A stretch of DNA of 64,000 nucleotides from Gorsachius magnificus (Eukaryota > Chordata > Aves > Pelecaniformes > Ardeidae), in assembly GCA_034008185.1 (NCBI GenBank), contig CM067082.1:123443988-123507987 (forward strand), given 5' to 3'. Under the pieces are notes generated by a model, which was not told the origin of the DNA, made no database searches, and saw only the letters and a list, made by a program, of their open reading frames with translations. Both the position numbers and the translations under genes were made by a program. Shown in pieces: positions 1-12,104 of the stretch (the stretch's first letter is position 1; each line of letters opens with the position of its first letter).

Positions 1-2862
1 CTCTTTATCTAAAGGATGTGATTTAATCAAATGGGAATTAATCCAGGGAAGCCTTACAAACTGAGCTATGGAGGAGTCCAGACCTGACGACTTGGTGCCT
101 CTGTCACCAGTGTGAAATTGGACACAGAACACTGAGCATGTGAAGCCCATGATGGATGGACACCTAACCTACACCCCATCCCCACCGCTGGCAGCTTCTG
201 GGCGCCCTGGGATGCAGAGACAGAAGGCTCTTCTCCTGGCTGCCATGGTTTGGCGCTCAGAGACCTCAGGAACATGGTTAAAGAAAACTGGGGTGTAGGC
301 CTCCACTCAACAGCCATGACATTGTACCCAGAAGCTGTTCATTCAAAACCTTCAGCTAGAACTACCCTAGCCATAAAATAAACAAAACCCACAGTTGTGT
401 GCATAGTGTTGGCTTTACAAATCTGCGACGGAAGCACTGAAGGTTGCAGCTTTTGTTTTACTCCTAGTAAAACAGGAACATCACCTGATGCTAGAAAGGG
501 CAGAGTACACACATGCATGACTACTCCCATGAGACTGCCACAGGTTTGCTCCATCCTCACTACCCAAATTTGTGGACATACACAAGATATACATGAAACG
601 CATTTGTAGAAACATCAGGATTAATTCCATAGAGCGCACAAGAGTAGCGCTGGGTTTACACCTCGGACCAGCCCAGCAGATGCTTTGTGTCTCCCCTTGT
701 TTCAGATCCAGCCTTCACCCACAGAGGGATGTCCAGGCACCGCCTGTGGCCAGAGGAATGCGCCTGCAGAGGCCCAAAATGGGAGGCCATTACACTACCC
801 CTGTACCCACAGAGCACATGCTGGCCACAGATAGTACCGAAAAGAGCGGTATCAGGCACAATTTGCCTGAAAATTGCTTTCCTTTGCAATAAGCTGCACC
901 ACATGAGGAGATTTGCCGATGGAGCGCAGTGGGAAATCTGAGCTGTCAAAGGGATGAGCGAAGCTCACCCGGACAACCTCTCATCCGCCTATGTGGTCAC
1001 TTCCTTAACGTAAGGATTTTACGTGACCTCTGTCTCTCCCAATGAAAGTAACATCTCTATCCACAAAGCAGAACCCTTGTTTTTATTCATCAAGATTTCA
1101 GAAACAAAAATACAGGTCTGAGCAATTATCCTCGGAGAAAAAGCAACAGCAAAACTGGAATGCATTAGCCATAAATGAGGCAATTAAGTCTAACCTTTGC
1201 TAACCTGGCAGGTCAATGGTACAAACAGTATGCCAGGAATTATTTGGGTCCTATAGATGCCCTTTAAAAAGCCAATTATCTGGAAATGAGTGACTCTGTC
1301 AGATGACAATAGAGCAGTCCTTCAGAAAGTGCTGGGAGGGCAGTGGGGGGGTCTCTCCGCCGGGCCCACATGCAGCTTTCCAGTATAATTGAACAACTCT
1401 CACTGTTCAGAGGAAGGCAAAGGTTTCTTTCAGCAGAAGGTCTTTGGAATTAATTACACTGCCTCTTACCGAGGAACGGTAGGGCATGTTTGCTTGGATG
1501 CTATGTCAACATATAAGTAGGTTTTTAAGAGGTATGAAAAAAAGTACAAAAGCAAGGCAAAAAAGAGAGGGGATGCAGAAAGCTGTATAAGAGTACAAAT
1601 TCTTTTAAAAAATGCCAGGATGAGATGAAACACAACTAACCGAGCTTGAGTTACTAAAAAAAGAAAGCACTGAAATGGCTGTCAGGGCACATACGCAGAG
1701 CATGGTTACAAAGCAGGTAGGACAGGCATGCCCACTCTCGGACAGCTGGGGAGGACGAAAGGAGGGCCTTCACTTCAGTTTGGGTTTCAAATCTAAACCA
1801 CCCATCTATCTGCTATTTCAGAAAGAGACAGTGCATCAATCCCACCCCAGGGACTTCTCCAGGTGACATGGCTGGCCTCACAGCAGGCATCTTTATCAAG
1901 GGATTCCAGGTCCAAATACAGATTTGGGCTCAATTATTTTGTTGGTGGTTTTGGTTTTTAAGTCTGTCAAACAAACTAAAGCCAGGGAAGTGTCACAAAT
2001 GATGGTTCAGCTACAGCGCTGACCCAAAACTACAGCGCTCCTCTCAGACTCAGCAAGAGGGAATCAGAAAACCTGAAACGAAGGCAAGGAAGGACATTTA
2101 CCTGCCACCTTTTATCTATAGCTCTCTCCTTTTTCTGCTGTCCAACTTACTCCCATCTTGCCCCATTGCCTTGAGCATCCATCCCATTTGTCCTTCGCTT
2201 TCATTTTCCAGCATCCCTAAGCAGCAGAGGCTATAAAAGTGCACCAGAAAGAATGATCATGAACTGCATCCAACAGCAGAAACTGAACAGGACAAAAATC
2301 GCTACCTGCAGCCCCTGCCAGCAGGAAGCAAAACCCTGGAGAAGAGCCAAAGCCTTGCAGAGAGAGCCTTTTAAAGCTCAGCCTTGAGGGTGGCCTGGCC
2401 AAACGGTCTGGAAAGCAGATCTCTGAATATGACGCCTGTGAATCAAGATAAGCCCTAGGGCCCACCCAGGCAACCACTATTTCCACCAAACTGATGAGGC
2501 TGCTCACAGTCATAAGCACTACAGTTATTCACACCATGGCTGGCCACCTTCCTGCATCTTCCCGGCTCCAAAGGGTAAGCAGTCTGTAGACTATGGTCTC
2601 CCCCAGGTATTCATCCCTGCTGCTCAGTTTACATCACTGTAACGCATAAGAATCAGAGCTATTTTTAACCACTGCAATACAAAAGGGATCTGCAAACGAG
2701 CAGTATAGATACCACCTGCAGGGCACAGGCTACTTTAATGCAATACGCAAGCATTGCAGGAACAGCAACGCGCCCTCTGCATGTGTGCACAGTCAGGGAC
2801 TCTGCTGCCGCCGCTCTCTGCAGTAGCACCGGGACGCCAGCCAGCCAGGCCAGAGCACACAC
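1..2862. other. Intergenic, no gene recognised
   Basis: No exon with both splice signals and protein similarity was seen. The part at about 1,080-1,330 has the look of a conserved non-coding element: AT-rich, almost free of CpG, not low-complexity, with several homeodomain-type ATTA cores. Everything else is unremarkable. Confidence 0.6.
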
Positions 2863-3590
2863 AGAATCATAGAATAGAATCATAGAATCGCTTTCATTGG
2901 AAAAGACCTTTAAGATCATAAAGTTCAACCTTTAACCAAACCCTGCCATCCCACCACTAAACCATGTCCCTAAGCACCTCATCTATCCGTCTTTTAAATA
3001 CCTCCAGGGATGGGGACTCAACCACCTCCCTGGGCAGCCCATTCCAGAGTCTGACAACCCTCTCGGTGAAGAAGTTTTTCCTAATGCCTAGCCTAAACCT
3101 GCCCTGCTGCAACTTCAGGCCATTTCCCCTCATCCTATCATCCGTTACCAGGGAGAAGAGGCTGACCCCCACCTCACTACAGCCTCCTTTCAGGCAGCTG
3201 TAGAGGGCGATCAGGTCTCCCCTCAGCCTCCTCTTCTCCAGACTAAACAACCCCAGTTCCCTCAGCCGCTCCCCATCAGCCTTGTGCTCCAGACCCTTCA
3301 CCAGCTTTGTGGCTCTCCTCTGGACATGCTCCAGCAAGGCACCATCTTTCCTGTAGTGAGGGGCCCAAAACTGAAGACAGTAATTCGAGGTGCGGCCTCA
3401 CCAGTACCGAGTACAGGGGCACGATCACTTCCCTACTCCTGCTGGTACAGGATACAAGCCTGATACAAGCCAGGATGCCATTGGCCTTCTTGGCCACCTG
3501 GGCACACTGCTGGCTCATATTCAGCCGGCTGTCAACCAGTACCCCCAGGTCTTTTTCCACCAGGCAGCTTTCCAGCCACATCTGTCAGAT
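2863..3590 (-). mobile_element. CR1 LINE, 5'-truncated 3' end
   Basis: The 3' end on the minus strand finishes with repeats of the ATTCTATG type octamer, and the element runs up to about 3,590. Translated pieces of the CR1 ORF2 C-terminus are readable: [55 protein letters not shown] and [19 protein letters not shown]. There are frame breaks, so it is a dead copy. It is the best-preserved CR1 of the left flank. Confidence 0.93.
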
Positions 3591-6500
3591 ATCGCTGCTG
3601 CTTGTAATGAGAGAAGCCCTGACTGCCTGCATTACACGCTGCCCTTGAGGACTTCTCTTCTCCAGACCACTTCTCTTCTTCTGTTTGTGCAGGATGACAG
3701 GTTGGTTCACACTGGCTGCAGTGACACGCAAGACTCATCGCACGTGAAAAGCCTTTGGAGCAAAAAGAGCATGATGCTGTCTGGGGTTAGGTACAAAAGC
3801 ACTGTTGCTAGTGCAGGCTCCTGCCCTTGTGTGTGCTTGTCTACACAGGCCAACAAGAGAGAATATGAAAATCCATAAAACATCAGCAGAGAGCAGGGAG
3901 CAATCGGAAAACATGAGATCATAAAACAGCAAAGTGCTGCAAAATCATTATATGCTCAATTTTGACACACAGACTGTACAACTCCAGCTTTGGAAAACAA
4001 ACCACAAATATCACAGCACCCAATGAAAGTAAAACAAGCAGCAAAATCAACCATATCCATCAGCTCTATAACTATCCTAATGCAGCCCTGCCCCCCCCCC
4101 AAACCCCTTTAATAAACATTTATTAGTTTCTCACCCCAAATTCAGATTTGCAACAGCAGACTATTTTCTCCCAGGAGTCCCTTACAGCACATTTCACTCA
4201 CCCTCAGCAGCTACTGGTCTGTAGCAGCAGCTGCTCTGTGTGCCAGCCTGTTACACAGGTGAGCCAAACAAAAAGCATCTCCTGGGGGGTTGCACATGTA
4301 ATGGGCTGGGATCTCTTAACAGAAATAAATTTACAAATTTTGTGTTTATTATAGCTCTCAATATAAGCAACTGAAATGCATGGACCATTAGTCAAGCTGC
4401 TTTTTTGGTTGATTGGTCTATGTTACCAGAACTCCCTAGTCTGACTAGACATTACCCTGTGTTTAATGGCAGTAACTGTTGGTGTACCTGATCTGACAAT
4501 CATAGAGCTTTATGGCTTCTTTTCTAAGAAAAAATATCTCCAGAAAAAGTGACCCTGTGGCCCTTTCAATGAATCGTAAGACAAAGAACACACTGAGTTC
4601 TTCTCAGCAACACCAGCCGCCTCTGTTATTAACTTCCCACTCAATCCTCTTAATGCATGCCCCACTGACACCGGACCTAGCAGCTTGTTTCTTACAAGTG
4701 TTTAAACAAAGTCCTACCAATTCATCTCTGTTCCCATTGCTTTTTTTTTTTTTTTTTTTCCATTTCATTTACTGCTTAGGTCTGTTTTTTTCCCCCCCAT
4801 TTATGTTATCACGGCGGTAGTTTTCATACACCTCAAGCCACCTCCTGTTCAATAATCATCGAGGTCTCAATGCTGCGACTGGCTCCATGTTGACTCAGTC
4901 CTGCTGAGACCGCCCAGGATTCGATCTGCTCTCACTGCAGCCTGGGCATGTGCTGCCACAGACTTATAATGGGAAAAGCATTAGTACAGAGGGTAAAAAA
5001 ACCTATGATCTCTACTTAACGCTTTTGAAATCAGTAAGAGCTCTCGCTCAGATCTGACCTTTAATCAAGGAACACAGCATAACAAAAAAAAAAACCAACA
5101 AACCCCTAAGATTACTAACAAGCAGTACTAGTAAATCTCTAAAGCCTAAGAGATGCTCTTTGGAAAACAACAAAAAATGTGGAGGGTAGACCTAACTTAA
5201 GTATTTGGCATCACTATAACACTGTGCTGCAAGCTCAGCAGAGCAGACTTATTTGCAGATGACATGATGTAAGTCAGCTCCTTCTGCCATTTAAACTTTA
5301 CCCACTTCAAGGAACTGGCTGAAGCGGGAAACCTGAGGTGAAAGAAAGAAGATTCTGGGTTTTCCTTGGAAAATGAAATTTGTGTTTGATTATACCTCAA
5401 ATTTGTTGCTTCTTCAGCACCTGGGAACAGATACTGTCCTCCTGAAGTCATGGCAAGGGTTTTACTGACAAGCGCCACAAAGATGGCATTCACAGGGCTG
5501 TCTTCACACACATGCCTTCTAGTCTGAGATTTCTCCTCTTCCCTCTATTCTGCATTCAGTTCAGTTTCACTTCACATGGCAAAAGTGACCACAACAGTTT
5601 AGACACACCAGTGGTCTCGTGGTTGCATGTTAGCGTCCAGCCAAAGTTCTCATGAGATACCTTACAGAGATAGGCTTGGTCTCTGCCTCTTCTGAAGACT
5701 AACTTTTCAGCCCTCATAGCACTGCTTCCTGAAATCAACCTTTGCCCACAGCACGTGCCTCTGCTCCTATTTTTGTGGTGCTTCATATGATGTTCAGGAC
5801 CTTGCAGACCCTCAGCTTCCTCTCCCTCTGCTGATTCTACCCATGCACAACCAGTGCCTGCTGCCCCCTCTTTCAGAGCCCGGAGAAGCCATCCTGCTCA
5901 GAGACATTTCTTCAGCACCACTGTCCGTCCAAACTTACCATCTCGTGATTCACCATCTGAATTCTCTCAAAACATCCTCTATGCTGTTTTTTCTTACAGT
6001 CAAATGTTAATTTTTTCTCCCATTTTGTCCAGTTCCTTAGTCTTACCTACACAGGCACCTGACCAGATCTACACTGATCATATCCTTATCAATCCAAATC
6101 AACTTTTTTCCTCCTCCTTTTAAAGATTTAAAACATTTTTTGTTGATTAATTAGATGTTGTTCCCAGTTGCTTTTGGCCAAAGACTCAACTAACAGATCA
6201 GAATCAGCACATTGTAGTATTGTAGCCTACCCCCTCCTTCCTAGCTTGTTAACAGGACTTCTCGCCATTGCCCTTTCAACATGCCAGCCCCATTCCCCAT
6301 GGTAATTAATGGCCATTTGTCAAGTACTCCTACTGTTTAAATGCCAGGCGGACCATGTGTGAAGTCAGTGCAAGTGAATCCTTCAATCCAACTTGCACAC
6401 AGCTGCCAGAAGATGCATGGACACTTGGTGTGAAATGCTCTCAGAAGTGAACAGTTTTGACCTCTCCTTGGAAATCCCACAGCTTCAGAAGAAGAGGTAC

Positions 6501-9500
6501 CAAGCAGTCTTGTCACCTGAAAGCATTAAACACATCATGGAGATGGGTAGCAGGAGGTTCCTGAAGCACTGGGAGGGAGAAAACTGTGGCAAAGAGGAAG
6601 GGCATCAAAACCAGAAACCACTTTATCTGAAGGACTCTTAATCAAAAGCAACCCTTAATAGCAATCCCCACAAATCACAATGTTCCTTCAACATAGTGTC
6701 CATGGTGACAATTAGACTGAAGGGAAATTCTTGATACAACATTTGAGTTTGGAATTGTAAGAAACCTTTGCATCACATCTATGCTAAACCCAGGTTGCCT
6801 GTGTTCATACAGGAAAAATAATCAAGAAATTACTTCCATTCATCTGTTTGAGTTATTCTTTCCTCACCGTGCTGGAACAGACACTGAACTTCCTATTCAT
6901 TTTCCCCAGCAAAATCAAATGATTGCCAGTTTGTTTCCACACTCAAACCTCAAATAAAAACAAGGATCCCACACACTCCTTGTGCAACCTCTACAAAGCG
7001 ACTCTTCTTCTCGGAACAAGTTACAGTAATATGGAACTACTTAGGTGGAGACTCAGCAAACAAAAAAAGCAAGGATTATGATCTCCTTTTCTATATGTCC
7101 TGGAAAGGCAGCCCAAAGGGTTTGTTTTGTTCACTGCAAGACTTCTTTTTGTTTATCATTTTTGACAAAAAATATTTAGGGATGTCAGAAATATTCTATC
7201 TTTTCTCCAAAAGAACCCAGAAATAGTACATAGGAAATAGGGTTCTGAATGTTTAGCATTAACAGCTTCTCTTCTATTTGTCCTGATTTTAAGAGAAATG
7301 TAATTTATAGACAATCTAGAAAAGAGAACCGTAAACAGTCTAAAACAAAGAATCATGCTGCCTCAGTTAACCAGATTCATTTGCTTATAATGCATGATCC
7401 TACAGATCTGAGAGACTCAAACATGAGGCAGGCAAGATAATTTTGTAATATGAAAGCAAACAGAAGAAAAAATTCCAGATGTCATTCTAATACGTCTTAG
7501 AAGAGTAGAAAACAGTATGACTCTCTTTCCCTTTTGCAAATGACTACATCGGTCACTTAGGAGCTGCACCATCATTTCAAAATGCCTTCTCCACTACAGG
7601 AAGTTTCAATTAAATTTGTTATTAAACCAAATTAATTAAAGTTGCACGATTCCTATACAGATGCACTTGTTTTTGTTCAAAAGAGTCTTACTTGCTCTCG
7701 GTCCTCCTTCTAATCAACCTAAGCAAAATCAATATAAGAGAGCTGATACAGCCCGTTGGTAGTTGAAGGATGAATTCCAAGTAATTTAGTTACGGTTAAT
7801 TTGGAAAAACTTTCTCTACTACACAATGACTACCCAAATTGCCATTTTCTCTTATCTGAGAATCGATCGTTTGACTTGATGCGGGGAGGGGTGGGGGGAT
7901 ACATCCCTTGACTCTACAGTATTAAACGACTAATTAATGTTTTCCAGGTAACCTTTTAAGTGAGGAAAAGGAGAACTTAGACAAACAACTTGTCAAAGCT
8001 TGAGGAAAAGCTTCTGTCACACAAAATGGCCACAGCTGTTTAGCCAACACTATGAGCTCCCATGAGCTGCTCCACACAAGGCCTAACAAAAAGATTTGCC
8101 GTAGTTTTGACTCATTTTCACTCTCTTCCCACTCACATCCCACTAGTTTTTCTAAGTGTTTTTTGTTTAGTTCTTCCATTCAACAGTTCCTTCAGGTTTT
8201 TCTCATGTTTCCTACATTCATTCCTTATCACCTTCAAATCCTCTCTTGTCCTTCTCTCCCTTTGTCTCCTGCTTTCTCCTAGTTCACTCCCTGTTTTTTC
8301 CTCTCCAAGTCCATTCCCAGGCACTTGTAAATGTGACTGCTCAGCAGTTAAGCAGAAAGGGAAAACCCAGGCATCGAGGGAACCTTACTGACTAGGCCCA
8401 ACCTGAAATAGACTGACATGGGAGCAATTAGAATGCAATTTTATGTAATAAGATGATTTATTCATTAGTACAAGGCAGGGATAAAAGCTTACAGCGGATG
8501 AGAGAAGAAGGTTTGTTACAGCTGTCAGTTCCACCAGCAAAATGTATTAGTCATTTAATTTCTTTTTTTTTTTTCTTTTTTTTTTTTAAACACCAAAAGC
8601 ATCCTATAATTACATGTATGTGCCCTTCCTTATAGAAGGAGGCTTTGCACAGAGTTCTTTATTTTCACAGTTAAACAGCAACAATTAAAGTGTCATAAGA
8701 TGATTGGTCTGTCAGTGAGTTTGATTGACCCATGTATTACCCAAACCGGTATTTTTAAAAAATATATATAATAGTAAGATACCTATCTACTTCTCCATAG
8801 TAGGAAGGTTAATTAGCATCAGGTACTTCAAGCACACTCTTAGCCAAGAGATCTATACAGAAATTCAGATGGTTTCTTCTGAAGGACAGCTACATTAACA
8901 GGAGTCAGCTCTCATTTCTTTCCTGCTTTCAAAGCAATTTCAGCATAGAAGTCCGAGTACCAACACCTACAGCACTTCTAAAGCTGGCCTTCTAACCAAT
9001 ACTGTAAGTCCCAGGAAAAGATCACCATGAATAACATCTGCGCCGTTGATGGCATGTGGAAGAGAATGAGAACCTCAAGGCTTTGGTTCATCATCTCACG
9101 TACTAGCCACAAAGCCTGAGACTCTGTAGGAAATAAAGAGCACTCAGCTTTATTTCTCAGTGATCATGACAGGAGAGCACACTTCAGGAGCCCCCTTTGC
9201 AGTAGCTCCTAGGTAGAATTCATGCTGGATGGGAGCACTCACAGCCTGTCCCATCCCTATCTGCTGGAGAACAACGGTAACACTTAGACCTCAGCAAAAC
9301 CATACCTGAATATAGCCTAAGCACTTAGTGGGATTGAACTGGCAGGAAAAATGGGCAGAAAGGACCCTTGCCCAGTACCAAGTCTCCTGGATCATTCCAC
9401 CCTCCCCCTACCTGCCATCTGCCCTGCAAAGACTTTGTGTTCTTCAGAATATGAAATTATAGACTAAGCACCAAAGAAGGGTGCTTACCGCAGAAACACA

Positions 9501-11499
9501 AACATGTCCACATACTTCAAATGCTAAATGACAGTTTTGTACCTTAATCTCGCTTTCAGATCCTCCTTAGCATGCACTCCTCACCTTCTAGAGAGGAAAG
9601 CACGAAGGATGTGTGCAGCTGGAAGAGTGGAAAGGCTGGGGCTTTTCACCTGAGAACACCAACTGATGGCTGTAAAAAACATACTACAGAAAACGGGAAG
9701 TTCCCCTTTAAGTGGGAAGGATCCACTCCACTGTCCCAGCACGCAGCAAAGGGAATACTCAATGAATCCAAGGCTAGAACTTCAGAAGCTGTAAAAAACA
9801 GACAGGTTTTTTCCATCCAGTCTTGGCTTTTACCAAAAAGCCAGATACAGAATCGTACATAACTCCCAGTGAGCTGAAAACCAGGAATTAAGTGCCTGCT
9901 GTTACCACAACTCCTGACTAAGTTTCATTAGGGTGCCATGGGATTCCCATTCCACAAGCTGTTAGGACTTTGGGGTTTTTTCTCTTTCCTTTAAGACCAG
10001 GGCTCTAGATTCAAGATTTGTCACCCAAGGCTTGAGCGTCTCAACTGGAAGCCAATGTGTTTCCATTGGTTTGGCACAGAAGTAAGATATGCCTTCAAAG
10101 CAGTCCCTTTGGCAAAAGCATTCTGCTTCTCAAAATATTTCAGAAGCGATCATCTGCTCTATGAGTTGCAAAGCATCTGGCTTCCGAGTCAGCAGGTTCT
10201 GTGGCAACAAACTGACAAAACAAGTCATCTCCAGGGTCAGCAGTGCTGGTGCCTCTCTGCACAGATCAGCTGTGCGTGCCTGAGAGTGTCATAACTAAGG
10301 ACAATTAGTGAGTTTGCAGCAGCCTCCAGCATGCTAGCCTGTAGGTACAGATGCATGAGTCATAAACAGGCTCTTTCAGGAAAACATCAGTACAAACATT
10401 TCTACTCTCTCTATAAAAAGCAGTGCTTGTTTAAAGGTTTAAGGTGCTGATATGCACCTTAAGAAGTGACAAAATACTGCACTGAGGGTGTACTGTTAAG
10501 AAATAGAAAAGATACTCCGCAAACCTTTCTGCCAAAACGTTCAAAAATTACAGAAAAAAATCCAACAAAAGCAGGACCGTGTCATGCTGGTTCCACAAAC
10601 AAATTAAGTGATATACACCTCTGGAGAGACTTGGTTTATTAGAAATCTTTGTTCCAAGTTAGTGGTGTAGGCTGAAAAGTTTATCTCCACTTCTCTCACA
10701 GGTGGTAGGAACCAGCGTGAAAGCAAACACCATTCTTGAAGCAAACAGGTGACATGCTGAATGACACTGAGAACAGACAGCCTCCTCCAGCCAGCAGGCA
10801 AGGGCACAGTACAGTTACTGGTTCAACCACAGGGAGGTACCTGTGCAGCAGGGAAGCGACTGCCCGGACTGACACAGCATCCAGAGCTCCTCTCGGGCTC
10901 CGAGCTTTGTTATGCCACAGGAGAAGCTGACACACAAAACCTTCTGCTCCAATTTGTCAACAACCAGGTGAAACTAATGGGTAATGAACACTAAGTGAAG
11001 GGAGAAAAAAGACTGAAAGCGAGGGATATGTGGTTACGGGGTCTTGCTGTGTATAAGGCAATAGCTGCTCCAGATGGGACCTAAGATGCACACAAGAAGC
11101 CCATCATCTGTAGCCGCTGCTCAGTCTGGCCATTGGCCTCATTTCTCATGGATATCACAGAAAAAACATTACTGCATTCAGATTCATCACAAACGCCCAA
11201 ACCTCCCACTGAAACGCCCACACCAGCGCCCATACATCATCCTTTGTCATTCAAGTGACAAAAAGCGTCTCCTTTCAGTTTAACTACTTCAAGCATTTTC
11301 AGACTCATACTTACCCCCATCAGAGCCTGCAGTTACCAAGATCATACCACGTGCACATGCAAAGCACGTACACATCCACACAGCTCTGCAGGTGCACAGC
11401 AGTACCTTTCAAACACCTCGTCCTAGGCATCTCCTCAGGGATCTTCCCTTTACTGGGGCAGGGGGAGAGGGACCTGCCTGTGCCAGCTGAAAGACCATC
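3591..11499. other. Intergenic, no gene recognised
   Basis: Contains homopolymer runs at 4,089 (C) and 4,741 (T), and AT-rich sequence. No coding exon or RNA gene could be supported. A stretch near 6,230-6,390 is slightly suggestive of a conserved non-coding element. Confidence 0.55.
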
Positions 11500-12104
11500 T
11501 CCAGCAGGTCGAGGGAGGTGATCCTTCCCCTCTACTCAGCACTGTTGAGTCCTCTGGAGCACCAGGTCCAGTTCTGGGTCCCCCAGAGGGACATGGACAT
11601 ACTGGAGTGAGTGCAGCAAAGAGTCGTGAAGATGGCTACATGGACTTGAGCACTGGCCACACAAGGAGAGGCTGAGAGCTCAGCTTGTAGACCAAAAGGC
11701 TCAGGCACGATCTTACCAAAGTGTATAAAAATCTGATGAGAGAGTGGTAAAGAAGATTGAACCAGACTCTTCTCAGTGGTGTCCACTGAAAGGACAAGAA
11801 ATAAAGGGCACAAACTGAAATATAGGCAATTCCATTTAAACATAAGAAAAAGCTTTTTTAACTGTCACTAAAGCAAGGTTAATAATGCACATAGCCCATT
11901 TGTGAATATACACTCTGCAAAGCTGGTCAAAAACTGGAACAGATTACCCAGACAGGTTTGCAGTCTCCATCCTTGGAGGTATTCAACACCCGACTGGACG
12001 TGGTCCTGAGCAACCTGCTGTAGTTGATCCTGCTCTGGGCAAGAGGTAGGACTAGACAACCTCCAGAGGCCCCTTCCAACACCATCCACTCTGTGATTCT
12101 GTGA
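11500..12104 (+). mobile_element. CR1 LINE, 5'-truncated, diverged
   Basis: Begins with the CR1 motif CCAGCAGGTCGAGGGAGGTG and ends with CCCCTTCCAACACCATCC and CTGTGATTCTGTGAC, the usual CR1 3' end. It is clearly more mutated than the other copies and retains no useful open frame. Confidence 0.85.

Noticed and set aside
2957..3581. Open frames that could be read as small genes
   Set aside because: They are the C-terminal part of CR1 ORF2 on the minus strand, with frame breaks and a CR1 3' end.
4880..4960. Possible tRNA-derived sequence (GGATTCGATC resembles a reversed B box)
   Set aside because: No A box at the right distance and no cloverleaf can be drawn by eye; one base in the B box core region is wrong.
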